Origin: Candidatus Gastranaerophilales bacterium
GTDB lineage: Bacteria > Cyanobacteriota > Vampirovibrionia > Gastranaerophilales > Gastranaerophilaceae
Length of the DNA stretch: 40,962 bases
Assembly (NCBI GenBank): GCA_944324435.1
Contig: CALUWH010000019.1
Location: 1 to 40,962, forward strand
Reading direction: 5' to 3'
The translations under genes and the position numbers were made by a program. This document shows, piece by piece, positions 6,452-15,392 of this stretch (position 1 is the stretch's first letter; every line of letters begins with the position of its first letter). The notes under the pieces are model-generated. The model ran no database searches. It saw nothing but the letters and a program-made list of their open reading frames with translations, and was not told the DNA's origin.

Positions 6452-9448
6452 CCCGGCTGATAGCGAAAATATATCGTAGATTTCCTGATCAGAAAGCTCT
6501 GTTATTATTTTTTCGCCTTCGTATACAGCCAAATCCGCAAGTTCTTTTTTGGATTTCAGCATCTCGTCGATTTTTTCTTCGAAGGTTCCGAGTGTAATCA
6601 TTCTGTGAACCATAACGTTTTTATCCTGACCGATACGATAAGTTCTGTCTGTTGCCTGCTCTTCAACCGCAGGATTCCACCAGAGGTCGTAGTGGATAAC
6701 ATTTGTCGCACTGGTAAGGTTCAGACCGGTTCCGCCGGCTTTGAGAGAAAGTATCATAACTTTGCGCTCATCGTTGTTCTGAAAATCTTCAATTAATGTT
6801 TCACGTTGCGGAACGGTAAGCGAGCCATGGAAAAATGACGGCTCTGTGCTGCATTCTTCCTGTAGTATCTTCACCAGCAAATCTCCCATTTCCTTATACT
6901 GTGTGAATATAAGAGTTTTTTCGTTGTTATCAATGATATTTTGAACAAGTGAAACACATTTTTCGGCTTTGCCTGAGAGTTCTTTTGACATCTCGCCGCT
7001 TTTCAGGAACTGATACGGATGGTTGCATATCTGCTTTAAGGCCGTAATTAATTTAAAGATATTTCCTCTTCTGTTTACGCCCGTGAATCCGCTAATCTTT
7101 TCCATCATTTCGTTAAGCGTTTTTTCATACAAAATCGCCTGAGGTTTTGCAAGATAGCAGTAGTCGTTCATAACCATTTTATCAGGAAGGTCTGAAATCA
7201 CGTGTTTGTCGGTTTTTAATCGTCTCAATACAAACGGTGATACGGAAAGTTTAAGCTTTGAAGCTCTTGATTTTTCCTTAAACCGCTCTATCGGCACTGC
7301 GTAACTTTTTTGAAATTCTTTAAGCGAGCCAAGATAGCCTTTATTGATAAAATCAAAAATACTCCAAAGCTCTGTAAGCCTGTTTTCAACAGGAGTACCT
7401 GTCATTGCAATTTTTATATCGGATTTTAATGACTTTATCGCTAAAGTCTGTGCTGTATCAGGATTTTTAATGTTTTGAGCCTCATCAACAACAATCATAC
7501 CCCAGGTGTTTTTCTTCATCTCTTCAACGTCAATTCTTAATATTGCATAAGTTGTAAGAATTACGTCGGATTTCAAATCCAACTTTCTGTCCAGGCCGTG
7601 ATAAGTTGTAGTTTTAAGAGACGGGGCAAACATCTGCAGCTCTTTCATCCAGTTACCCATCAGGGTTGTCGGACAGATTACAAGAACGGGATTTTTAAGC
7701 TTCTTTTCTTCTTTTAGTTTTAGAATAAGGCTTATAACCTGAATAGTTTTACCTAAGCCCATATCGTCTGCCATACAGCAGCCAAAGCCTTTGGAAACAT
7801 TTGTCCATAACCATTTAAGCCCTGTCATCTGGTACGGTCTTAAATCGCCTTGTAATTCTTCCGGCTGACTGACTTCAACCGGTTTTGCAAAATCTTTGAT
7901 TACGTTTGCGTAAGCTTCATCATAATTGAAGTCGTAATTTTGAAGCTGACCTGACATTGATGCGTGGATTAATTCAAGACGAGTCATCTTCTTGTGGTTT
8001 GCGTTTTTAATCTGTTCGATTAACTTTTCGCCTTCAGCCTTGTCTACAAGAATGTATTTGCCGTTATACTGGATAAGACCGTTACTTTCGCTCACGAGTT
8101 TATTGAACTCTTCAAGCGAAATTTTTTCATCCCCGAGAGAAACCTCGTATGAAAATTCCAAAATATCATCAAGCGAAATTGCGCTACTTGATACCGTGTT
8201 AAATATCTGCATTAAATCCTCAGAGCGAGCTGCCTTAACTCTTGCATTAATTGAAGCCCTCGGAATAATAATGTTTGTAAGCTCTTCCGGCAGAATAACA
8301 TCAATCTGGGCTTTTTGAAGATAATATGCAGTTTGGGTAATAATCTTATAAACTTCATTCAAATTCAGCGTGAGAGCCAGCTTATCTTCATCCTCAAACA
8401 GGTTCTCAAGCTCCGGCATATACCTCAATGCGTAATTGAGCTGTTTTTCAATAATCTTTGAAATATCCTCGGTATCCAATCCCCAGATTTCATCCTTATG
8501 ATACAAATCATCAAGAATAATTGTCTCATCTGTTTTACGGTTTTTGATATGGATTTTGAGTTCAAACTCGTCATCGCTGATTTTATTAACCTTGAAAAAC
8601 GGAATCAGGTCATATTTGCCGAGATACAGTTCATCAAACCATTGAGCAATGTTTTCTGCAACATCTTTGCCTTTGAGCAGGCATCTTTGTTCTAAATCCT
8701 TAATCATATAATGACCGGATTTGATATCTTTGAAGCGGTAAGCCTTTATTCCGAGGAATTTGTAAATAAGATAATTTAAATATTCTCTTACAAATCTTTC
8801 AACAAAATCTTTCGGTTTATCACCTTTTATAAAGACATTTTCAGGGAGATTTTTTTCAAGCTCATTAATAATCTTTGCCGATTCTTTATTTGAAATAATC
8901 GGTTCATAAACAATGCGGAAAGTCCCCCCTGAAGGGCCGTCTTTTTTATGAATTGTGGGGATAAAATAGAGTTTTTCAATAAGCTTCATAACGAAATGTG
9001 TGAGCTTGTTAAAATACGCAAATGTTTGCGTGAGCGCAGAAAAATCAACGATTTCTCCAAACCCGCCAAAATAGTCTAACACCAAATCCAAAGGCATTAT
9101 GTATCCAATCTGGCCGTTAACCTCTTTTGAGGAGAATCTGAACATAGACCCTTTTGATTTCAAATAAAACTGAAAATTATTGGTAGGTGTGACAAAAAAT
9201 GAAAGCTTAGAATGCTCTACCGTGCCGTCATTTATAAGCAAAAAATCAGTGTTTCTGACAGGAGAATTCGGACTCAGAAATATCCCTTCAAACTCGTCTT
9301 CCACAAGCTGGTAAATAAGGCTCAATGTGTATCGAAAATCCTTATTTTTAAACCCTTCCGGATTCTCGCTAAGGTTGAAGAAAAACTCGTCTACATTATT
9401 TTTTTTCAGTGATAAATCAATATCTAAAGCTTTTACATTTTCAGTCAT
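6428..9448 (-). CDS. SNF2/RapA-family ATP-dependent helicase
   Basis: A 1006-residue SWI2/SNF2 DNA translocase, probably remodelling protein-DNA or stalled transcription complexes. The N-terminal 500 residues are lineage-type and unassigned. The ATPase core has motif I DDMGLGKT (561-568), DEAQ box (655-658), motif III-like TGTPVEN (683-689), motif V SLKAGGTGLNLT (901-912) and motif VI QATDRTYRIGQ (931-941). All catalytic motifs are intact. The start is supported by a GAGAG site just before ATG at 9448. The C-terminus ends in GGGVNAFG, encoded by ten consecutive G. Gain or loss of one G would change only the last residues: a nine-G allele stops at once and an eleven-G allele adds about 15 residues. 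It is a single gene between the gpmI terminator hairpin and the tail duplication. Confidence 0.95.
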   Translation of the reverse strand: MTENVKALDIDLSLKKNNVDEFFFNLSENPEGFKNKDFRYTLSLIYQLVEDEFEGIFLSPNSPVRNTDFLLINDGTVEHSKLSFFVTPTNNFQFYLKSKGSMFRFSSKEVNGQIGYIMPLDLVLDYFGGFGEIVDFSALTQTFAYFNKLTHFVMKLIEKLYFIPTIHKKDGPSGGTFRIVYEPIISNKESAKIINELEKNLPENVFIKGDKPKDFVERFVREYLNYLIYKFLGIKAYRFKDIKSGHYMIKDLEQRCLLKGKDVAENIAQWFDELYLGKYDLIPFFKVNKISDDEFELKIHIKNRKTDETIILDDLYHKDEIWGLDTEDISKIIEKQLNYALRYMPELENLFEDEDKLALTLNLNEVYKIITQTAYYLQKAQIDVILPEELTNIIIPRASINARVKAARSEDLMQIFNTVSSSAISLDDILEFSYEVSLGDEKISLEEFNKLVSESNGLIQYNGKYILVDKAEGEKLIEQIKNANHKKMTRLELIHASMSGQLQNYDFNYDEAYANVIKDFAKPVEVSQPEELQGDLRPYQMTGLKWLWTNVSKGFGCCMADDMGLGKTIQVISLILKLKEEKKLKNPVLVICPTTLMGNWMKELQMFAPSLKTTTYHGLDRKLDLKSDVILTTYAILRIDVEEMKKNTWGMIVVDEAQNIKNPDTAQTLAIKSLKSDIKIAMTGTPVENRLTELWSIFDFINKGYLGSLKEFQKSYAVPIERFKEKSRASKLKLSVSPFVLRRLKTDKHVISDLPDKMVMNDYCYLAKPQAILYEKTLNEMMEKISGFTGVNRRGNIFKLITALKQICNHPYQFLKSGEMSKELSGKAEKCVSLVQNIIDNNEKTLIFTQYKEMGDLLVKILQEECSTEPSFFHGSLTVPQRETLIEDFQNNDERKVMILSLKAGGTGLNLTSATNVIHYDLWWNPAVEEQATDRTYRIGQDKNVMVHRMITLGTFEEKIDEMLKSKKELADLAVYEGEKIITELSDQEIYDIFSLSAGGGVNAFG
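6445..6454. repeat. Homopolymeric C10/G10 tract
   Basis: Ten consecutive C on the plus strand fall inside the last codons of the SNF2 gene. Such tracts are slippage-prone, and this one is striking in AT-rich DNA. Confidence 0.95.
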
Positions 9449-9477
9449 TTACGTCTCTCTATTTTATATTATTAAAC

Positions 9478-9503
9478 GCGCACTGCCTTAAAAGGCAGTG
9501 CGC
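9478..9503. terminator. Hairpin downstream of gpmI
   Basis: GCGCACTGCCT and AGGCAGTGCGC form an 11-bp stem around TAAA, 10 nt beyond the gpmI stop on the minus strand. The flanking T content is only moderate on either strand, so efficiency is uncertain, but the stem is strong and position fits a terminator between gpmI and the SNF2 gene. Confidence 0.65.
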
Positions 9504-9512
9504 TTATCGTTA

Positions 9513-11039
9513 TTATTTAATTAAACTGTCGCAATCCATTTCAGCCGGTTTTGGAATACCCATAAGCTGTAAAACGGTTGGAGCAACATTACAAAGTGCA
9601 CCGTCTTCTTTTAACTCAACTTTTTCAGGTGCATTAATCACAACAAGCGGAACTTCGTTTGTTGTATGAGCCGTGTGCGGTTTTCCGGTTGATTCATCAA
9701 ACATAACCTCTGCGTTTCCGTGGTCTGCGGTCAGAATCATTACAACTCCGTTTTCTTTACATTTTTCCGCAATTTTGCCTACGCATTCATCAACAACTTT
9801 ACAAGCTTTTTCAGCTGCTTCAAGAACACCTGTATGGCCTACCATATCAGGGTTTGCAAAGTTTACAAGAATGAATCCGTAATCTTTGTTTTCAATTGCC
9901 TTTAGAACATTTTCGCAAACTTCCGGAGCGCTCATCTCAGGCTGCATATCATAAGTCGGCACCTTTGGTGATGCAACAAGTTTTCTTGTCTCATGAGGCT
10001 GAGGCTCGTCAATACCGCCGTTAAAGAAGAAGGTTACGTGAGCGTATTTTTCTGTTTCAGCAGTCCTAAACTGGTTTACGCCGTTTGCTTCCAGAACATC
10101 GCCTAAAATATTTACAAGCTGAGTTTTAGGGAAGGCAACAGGGAATGTGAATGTTGCTTCGTAGCTTGTCATTGTGCAATAGTAAATGTTTTTAAGAACT
10201 TTCTTTCTCTCAAAACCGTCAAAGTCTGTAAAATTGATAGCTTTAGTGATTTCACGAGCTCTGTCAGGTCTGTAGTTAAAGAATATGATTGCATCGTTAT
10301 CGTGGATTCTGGACTCTTCTCCGCCGATTGCTGTCGGAAGAACAAATTCATCCGTAACCCCGTTTTCGTAAGACTTTTTAACTGCTTCAACAGCAGAAGA
10401 AGCATGGTTACCTTCGCCTAAAAGCAGGCAGTCATAGCCTTTTTCAACTCTGTCCCAGCGATTATCCCTGTCCATAATATAGTATCTTCCGATTACTGTT
10501 GCGATTGGCGGAAGATTATATTTCTTGAGTTCATCTTCAACTATTTGAAGGTAGGTGCAGGCACTTGACGGAGGAGTGTCACGCCCGTCAAGGAATGCGT
10601 GTACATAAACTTTTGTAAGCCCTTCATCTGCTGCAAGTTTAATTAAAGCAAGTACATGGTCAAGTGAAGAGTGTACACCGCCTGTTGACACAAGACCATA
10701 GATATGAAGTGATGAATTATTCTTTTTAGCGTGTTCAATAGCTTCTAAGAATTTTTCATTTTTAAAGAATGAGCCGTCTTTTATGGCTCTGTTAATCTTG
10801 GATAAATCCTGATAAACAACTCTTCCTGCGCCCAGATTCAGGTGTCCTACTTCGCTGTTACCCATCTGTCCGTGCGGCAGGCCGACATATTCACCGTCAG
10901 CGTGAATTTCTGTTGACGGATATTCTTTTATTAATTTTGGAACGTTCACCGGATGTGAAAGTTTGGTTGCATCATATTTTTCTGAACCGGTTGAGATACC
11001 CCATCCGTCCATAATACATAATAAAACTCTGTTTTTCAT
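9513..11039 (-). CDS. gpmI: 2,3-bisphosphoglycerate-independent phosphoglycerate mutase
   Basis: A 508-residue cofactor-independent, Mn-dependent mutase that interconverts 3- and 2-phosphoglycerate in glycolysis/gluconeogenesis in the cytoplasm. Motifs in order: first metal Asp D11 in LCIMDGWG, phosphorylated nucleophile S62 in GQMGNSEVGH, FLDGRDTPP, the substrate arginines in YRPDRAREIT, NFANPDMVGH, and the metal-binding LTADHGNAEVM. All are intact and the length is standard. GAGGGGA lies upstream of the ATG. With ppdK at the other end of the window it fits a lower-glycolytic set. It is divergent from mazG. Confidence 0.98.
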   Translation of the reverse strand: MKNRVLLCIMDGWGISTGSEKYDATKLSHPVNVPKLIKEYPSTEIHADGEYVGLPHGQMGNSEVGHLNLGAGRVVYQDLSKINRAIKDGSFFKNEKFLEAIEHAKKNNSSLHIYGLVSTGGVHSSLDHVLALIKLAADEGLTKVYVHAFLDGRDTPPSSACTYLQIVEDELKKYNLPPIATVIGRYYIMDRDNRWDRVEKGYDCLLLGEGNHASSAVEAVKKSYENGVTDEFVLPTAIGGEESRIHDNDAIIFFNYRPDRAREITKAINFTDFDGFERKKVLKNIYYCTMTSYEATFTFPVAFPKTQLVNILGDVLEANGVNQFRTAETEKYAHVTFFFNGGIDEPQPHETRKLVASPKVPTYDMQPEMSAPEVCENVLKAIENKDYGFILVNFANPDMVGHTGVLEAAEKACKVVDECVGKIAEKCKENGVVMILTADHGNAEVMFDESTGKPHTAHTTNEVPLVVINAPEKVELKEDGALCNVAPTVLQLMGIPKPAEMDCDSLIK

Positions 11040-11180
11040 TTCAATCCCCTCTTGAAAAGTCTTTTTAACCCTTTAAGTGTATGACAAACAGGGCCAAAAG
11101 TAAAGAGGAAGATTCTTCTTGGCATTTCCGGACTGATTCGGCATTTGCGGCATCTTGAAAAAACCGTTTTTTGTTTATTG

Positions 11181-11186
11181 TATAAT
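11181..11186 (+). promoter_or_regulatory. -10 element of mazG (leaderless start)
   Basis: A perfect TATAAT ends 7 nt before the mazG ATG at 11193. No Shine-Dalgarno is present between them, so transcription should start at or next to the A of ATG. The upstream TTGAAA (11155-11160) is 20 nt away, too far to be an ideal -35. Confidence 0.55.
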
Positions 11187-11192
11187 TCCTTT

Positions 11193-11969
11193 ATGAAGTA
11201 TCCGAAACTTGAAAAACTTGTAGATATCGTTAAGGTTCTGAGAAGCGAAAACGGCTGTCAGTGGGATAGAGAACAAACTCATACTTCACTGCGGCCAAAT
11301 ATGCTTGAAGAAGCTTACGAGGCCGTTGATGCCATTGACGACGGAAATATTGCAAACCTGAGAGAAGAGCTCGGAGATGTATTACTGCAAGTTGTTCTGC
11401 ACGCACAGATTGCAAAAGATAACAATGAATTTGATATTGAAGATGTAGCGGAAGAATTAACCAACAAGCTTATTCACAGACACCCCCACGTGTTTGGTCA
11501 CACGGAAGTACATTCTACACAAGATATTATCGATAACTGGGATAAACTTAAAAAAGAAGAAAAAACCTACCGCAAATCTATTCTGGACGGGATATCAAAG
11601 TCTCAATCAGCTTTAATGTCCGCACAAAAAATCAGCAAGAAAGTTGTTAAAGTCGGTTTTGAATGGGATTCGGTTGAAAGCTTGAAAGAATGCATAAAAT
11701 CAGAGTACAGAGAATTTGAACAAGCGGTTGCAGAGGGTAACCCCGAAAAAATGGAAGATGAAATGGGCGACATATTTTTTGCAACCGTTAATCTTGCAAG
11801 ATGGTATAAAATCGACGCTGAACAAGCGCTTCTTAGAGCAAATAAAAAGTTTATCAAACGGTTTAAAAAAATGGAAGAAATAAAAGAGAAGCCGCTTGAA
11901 GAGTATACTTATGAGGAATATGACAAACTCTGGAAACAAGCTAAAATAATGACAGAAGAGGAGGGTTAA
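11193..11969 (+). CDS. mazG: Nucleoside triphosphate pyrophosphohydrolase MazG
   Basis: A 258-residue all-alpha NTP pyrophosphatase that hydrolyses NTPs, including aberrant ones, to NMP and PPi. It has two MazG domains. The first carries E39, E40, E59 and D62 (MLEEAYE...REELGDVLLQ). The second repeats the pattern in YREFEQAV...EDEMGDIFFATVNLA. GCQWDREQTH near the N-terminus is the family signature. The frame is open from 11145, but I chose the ATG at 11193 because homologues begin a few residues before the KLVDIVKVLR helix and because TATAAT sits 7 nt upstream. No ribosome site is present. The parvulin gene follows after 5 nt. Confidence 0.95.
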   Translation: MKYPKLEKLVDIVKVLRSENGCQWDREQTHTSLRPNMLEEAYEAVDAIDDGNIANLREELGDVLLQVVLHAQIAKDNNEFDIEDVAEELTNKLIHRHPHVFGHTEVHSTQDIIDNWDKLKKEEKTYRKSILDGISKSQSALMSAQKISKKVVKVGFEWDSVESLKECIKSEYREFEQAVAEGNPEKMEDEMGDIFFATVNLARWYKIDAEQALLRANKKFIKRFKKMEEIKEKPLEEYTYEEYDKLWKQAKIMTEEEG

Positions 11970-11974
11970 CTTTT

Positions 11975-12319
11975 ATGAAAAGACTTTTTGCAGCTTTATT
12001 TTTAATTACCGGATTGTGCCTCTCTGCATCCGCAGAAGAATTCAGCACCGTCTGCGCAAACCATATCCTTGTCCCGACAGAAATGGACGCTATTAAATTA
12101 AAAAGCGAAATAAAAGATTTTAACGATTTTAAAGCACTTGCAGCTCAATACTCAAAATGCCCGTCAGGACAGAACGGCGGCAACCTCGGCTGCTTTGGCA
12201 GAGGACAGATGGTAAAGCCTTTTGAAGAGGCTGCTTTTAACGGTAATGTCGGCGAGGTTTCAGAGCCCGTCAAAACACAATTCGGGTACCATTTAATATG
12301 GGTTACAAAAAAATACTAG
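11975..12319 (+). CDS. Secreted parvulin-type peptidyl-prolyl isomerase
   Basis: A 114-residue protein with a signal peptide (MKRLFAALFLITGLCLSASA, cut near residue 20) followed by a single PpiC/parvulin domain. Signatures are ANHILV near the start, GGNLGCFGRGQMVKPFEEAA in the middle and TQFGYHLIWV at the end. It catalyses proline cis-trans isomerisation during folding outside the cytoplasm. It lacks the chaperone domain of SurA/PrsA, so it is a minimal enzyme. GAGGAGGG overlaps the end of mazG, so the two genes are translated from one message. Three cysteines remain in the mature part, somewhat unusual. Confidence 0.92.
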   Translation: MKRLFAALFLITGLCLSASAEEFSTVCANHILVPTEMDAIKLKSEIKDFNDFKALAAQYSKCPSGQNGGNLGCFGRGQMVKPFEEAAFNGNVGEVSEPVKTQFGYHLIWVTKKY

Positions 12320-12349
12320 ATAATTAAACGAAGCCTGATGTTTTTAAGA

Positions 12350-12355
12350 TATAAT
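12350..12355 (+). promoter_or_regulatory. -10 element of the EamA transporter gene (leaderless start)
   Basis: A perfect TATAAT ends 8 nt before the ATG at 12363, with no Shine-Dalgarno between. This is the same arrangement as upstream of mazG. A recognisable -35 is not obvious. Confidence 0.5.
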
Positions 12356-12362
12356 ATCTGTT

Positions 12363-13274
12363 ATGAGACATAAAATTTTAGCAAATTTTGCACTTCTTTT
12401 GACGGCTGTTATCTGGGGATTGTCGTTTGTTGCCCAGCGAGAGGGAATGGAGCACATAGGGCCGTTTACCTTCAACGCGGTAAGAAGTTTTCTCGGTGGT
12501 TTAAGTCTCATGCCGGTTATTACCTGGGTGAAGTTCTCTAAACCTGATAAGAGGACAAAACGGATGAAAAAGTTTCAGCACATTAATCTTGCCCGTGCCG
12601 GTATAGGGTGCGGTATTGCGCTTTTTACGGCCATGAGTATACAGCAATACTGCATGCAATACGTAAGCGCCGGAAAGGCCGGATTTATATCCGCACTTTA
12701 TATTGTCTTTGTTCCGATTATCGCAGTTTTGGAGGGTGAAAAACTGAGCAAAAATGTTATAATCAGTATTTGTCTTGCTGTTATTGGGCTTTATCTGCTT
12801 TGTTTCAAACAGGGAAGCGGATTTAATATTTATGATTTGTTTTTATTGGCAGGTGCTCTGTTTTATGGAATCCATATTTTAGTTGTGAACTACTATTCAG
12901 ATAGAGTGAATGCCGCAAAGGCCTGCTGTGTACAGTTTTTCGTAGTCGGAATTTTGTCATTTATGCCGATGTTGCTGCTGGAAAACCCAACACTGAGCGC
13001 GATTTATTCCTGCAGAGCATCACTGCTTTTTGCCGGAGTGCTGACCTGCGGAATAGCGTATACTCTTCAAATATACGGCCAAAAATATACTCCGCCTGCA
13101 ATTGCGTCTCTAATACTATGTTTGGAATCTGTTTTTGCAGTAATCGGCGGTGTGCTTATTCTTAGTGAAACAATGATACCAAAAGAAATTGCAGGCTGCA
13201 TATTCATGATTTCCGCAGTTATACTCTCTAACCTAAAAATGGAAGACAAGTCTGAAATGAAACATCCAAGATAA
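12363..13274 (+). CDS. EamA/DMT-superfamily transporter
   Basis: A 303-residue integral membrane protein with about ten hydrophobic helices arranged as two EamA repeats. The first repeat opens with LLTAVIWGLSFVAQREGMEH and the second with FLLAGALFYGIHILVVNYYS. The signature E-x-V-F-A near the end (LESVFAVIGGVLILSE) is typical of the drug/metabolite exporter family. Substrate cannot be told from sequence; amino-acid or metabolite efflux is usual. A -10 hexamer lies 8 nt before the ATG and there is no ribosome site. The gene converges on ruvA with a 12-nt gap and no clear terminator. Confidence 0.92.
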   Translation: MRHKILANFALLLTAVIWGLSFVAQREGMEHIGPFTFNAVRSFLGGLSLMPVITWVKFSKPDKRTKRMKKFQHINLARAGIGCGIALFTAMSIQQYCMQYVSAGKAGFISALYIVFVPIIAVLEGEKLSKNVIISICLAVIGLYLLCFKQGSGFNIYDLFLLAGALFYGIHILVVNYYSDRVNAAKACCVQFFVVGILSFMPMLLLENPTLSAIYSCRASLLFAGVLTCGIAYTLQIYGQKYTPPAIASLILCLESVFAVIGGVLILSETMIPKEIAGCIFMISAVILSNLKMEDKSEMKHPR

Positions 13275-13286
13275 TTAAAAACATTA

Positions 13287-13895
13287 TCAAGCAGACAGGC
13301 AGGTCAGAACCTTTCGTAAAACTTCTTCGGAATTGGTATTATCATTAACCGTCGGCAGTATTTTGTTAATAGCGTCCTCAATCTCCTTAGGCTCATACCC
13401 GAGCGACAGCAATACAGCCTGAGTATCGTCAATAGCCTGAGTTTGAGACAGCGCAGCCGTCGTCCTCGGGAGCTCGGTCTTAATTAACTTATCCTTTAAT
13501 TCAAGAATTATTTTTTGTGCTAATTTAGGCCCGACACCTTTTGCTCTTGTCAACTCTTTATAATCTCCCTCAATGACGAGTGATATAACATCGCAGGCAT
13601 CAAACTCATTGAGCAATGCTATCGCCATTTTAGCCCCTACGCCGGAAACAGAAAGAAGAATTTGAAAAATATCACGGGTTTCTTTGTTCAAGAATCCGTA
13701 AAGCGCCATTGAATCTTCTCTATGTGCCAAAAATGTATATATTTTCTGCAAGCCCTCTTCTTGTATTTGTATATTAAAAAAATCTCTTTCGGTAATTTCC
13801 AAAGAATACCCGATTCCTGCAGCTTCTATTGTTATAAATACACCCTTTGCGGTCTTTCTCTTATCGGTTATTAGTCCTTTAAAATAATCGTACAT
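13287..13895 (-). CDS. ruvA: Holliday junction branch-migration protein RuvA
   Basis: A 202-residue protein that binds four-way junctions as a tetramer and loads the RuvB motor during recombinational repair. The OB-fold is at 1-62 (MYDYFKGLI...IGYSLEI). The two helix-hairpin-helix motifs are VSGVGAKMAIALL and AKGVGPKLAQKIILELKDK. The C-terminal RuvB-contacting domain (about 150-202) has LLSLGYEPKEIEDAI. Length and domains are normal. A GGGGA site lies 8 nt before the ATG, and TATAAT sits farther upstream. ruvB and ruvC are not adjacent. Confidence 0.96.
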   Translation of the reverse strand: MYDYFKGLITDKRKTAKGVFITIEAAGIGYSLEITERDFFNIQIQEEGLQKIYTFLAHREDSMALYGFLNKETRDIFQILLSVSGVGAKMAIALLNEFDACDVISLVIEGDYKELTRAKGVGPKLAQKIILELKDKLIKTELPRTTAALSQTQAIDDTQAVLLSLGYEPKEIEDAINKILPTVNDNTNSEEVLRKVLTCLSA

Positions 13896-14015
13896 AAAAA
13901 AATTTCCCCATTCACCTTACTATTTAATTATATAACAAATTTTTAAGCCTGAGTCTTTCTGCCGAAAGCACATTCAAAACGTATTCAGTACCAATAAGGT
14001 ATTCGGGACATTTGA

Positions 14016-14044
14016 TTGACTTTAGAGCCTATTTGCAGTTAAAT
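14016..14044 (+). promoter_or_regulatory. Promoter of the trkA-trkH operon (leaderless)
   Basis: TTGACT (14016-14021), a 17-bp spacer and TTAAAT (14039-14044) lie just before the trkA ATG at 14052, 8 nt from the -10. There is no Shine-Dalgarno, so the message probably starts at the initiation codon. Confidence 0.55.
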
Positions 14045-14051
14045 AAAACCT

Positions 14052-15392
14052 ATGAAGATTATAGTTTTTGGAGCTAATGATATCGGCTCCATGATAGCCT
14101 CAGAGTTTTATACTGATAATGATATAACCGTCATTGACGATGAACATAACAAAAGCGATATATTCAATAAATTAGATGTAGGTTTTATTGCCGGAAACGG
14201 CTCAAATATAGAGATTCTGAAACTTGCAGATATAAAAAATGCTGATGTTTTTATTGCCTGCACATCTTCTGATGAGTTAAATATAGTAGCCTGCCTAACC
14301 GCCAAAAGAATAAGCACGGTAAGGACAATGTGTTTTGTAAGAAAAGAGGAGTATAAATCTTCTCTTGGTATTGCAAAGGATGCGGAATATAATTGTGATT
14401 TTTATATAGACAATATTATTTGGCCTGAAGAGTTAATGATGCAGGAAATTTTCCGCATAATCACGGTTGCAAAGGCTCTGGATGTAGAAAATTTTGCGGA
14501 TGGAAGGGCAAGGCTTCTGGAATATAAAATTGCAAAGAATTCTATTCTTGTAAACTGCATGGTCAAAAACTGTGAGTTTCCAAAGGATACACTTATTGTC
14601 GGAATTACAAGAGATGGAGAGTTATTTATTCCAAACGGTGAAACCGTGCTGCATGAAGATGACAAGGTTATATTTATGGGCTTATCTCATTCGTTGGATA
14701 TTCTGGCCGGGAAATTTTTCCATGAAAAAGAATTTGTAAAAACGGTTACGATTATAGGCGGCGGAAATGTCGGCTTGAAACTCGCAAAAAATCTTGAGGA
14801 TTTGAAACTTAAACTCAAGATTATTGAAAAAGATGAGAAACGATGTGAATATCTGGCTCAGGAACTTAGCAATGCTTTGATTATAAATGGTGATGGCACG
14901 GACTTGGAATTATTGAATGAGGAGGATATCTGTTCTTCTGATGTTGTTGTAAGTGTTACTAATAATGACGAAAAGAATTTGCTTTGTTCTTTGCTTGTCA
15001 AGCATATGGGTGCAAAGCGTGTTATATCGAGAGTATCTAAGACAACAAACGTAGCTCTTTTTGAAAGGGTTGGTATTGATATTGCAATCTCATCTAAGAC
15101 GGCTGCTTTAAATGAAATAAAAAATAATATCAAAGATACCAATATAGGTATTCTTGCAACTGTAGAACAAGGCCGCGGCGAAGTCCTTGTAATAGAGCTT
15201 TCGGATAATTACGAGACAAAAAAAATTATGGATTTAAAACTTCCGGCAAAAGCAATAGTAGGAGTCATTCAAAGGCGCAAGAGAATAATTATTCCAAACG
15301 GCGCAACTCAGGTTATGAGCGGTGATAATCTGATAATATTTACAACCAGCGAAAACGCGCCGATTATTCGCGAATTTTTTGAGGAAGTGTGA
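14052..15392 (+). CDS. trkA: Trk potassium uptake regulator TrkA
   Basis: A 446-residue peripheral protein that binds NAD(H)/nucleotides and gates the TrkH channel on the cytoplasmic face. It has two tandem RCK units: Rossmann motif GANDIGSMIASEF (about 6-18) plus TrkA_C, then IIGGGNVGLKLAKNL (about 234-248) plus TrkA_C to the end. Acidic ribose-binding residues follow each (VIDDE; IIEKDE). This two-unit length is normal. The stop TGA overlaps the trkH start as TGATG. Because TGA is used here as an ordinary stop, it also argues against TGA recoding in this genome. Confidence 0.95.
   Translation: MKIIVFGANDIGSMIASEFYTDNDITVIDDEHNKSDIFNKLDVGFIAGNGSNIEILKLADIKNADVFIACTSSDELNIVACLTAKRISTVRTMCFVRKEEYKSSLGIAKDAEYNCDFYIDNIIWPEELMMQEIFRIITVAKALDVENFADGRARLLEYKIAKNSILVNCMVKNCEFPKDTLIVGITRDGELFIPNGETVLHEDDKVIFMGLSHSLDILAGKFFHEKEFVKTVTIIGGGNVGLKLAKNLEDLKLKLKIIEKDEKRCEYLAQELSNALIINGDGTDLELLNEEDICSSDVVVSVTNNDEKNLLCSLLVKHMGAKRVISRVSKTTNVALFERVGIDIAISSKTAALNEIKNNIKDTNIGILATVEQGRGEVLVIELSDNYETKKIMDLKLPAKAIVGVIQRRKRIIIPNGATQVMSGDNLIIFTTSENAPIIREFFEEV

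Noticed and set aside
10169..10405. Open frame of 78 codons on the minus strand inside gpmI
   Set aside because: It lies in another frame of gpmI, and its composition is that of a shifted reading of the mutase.
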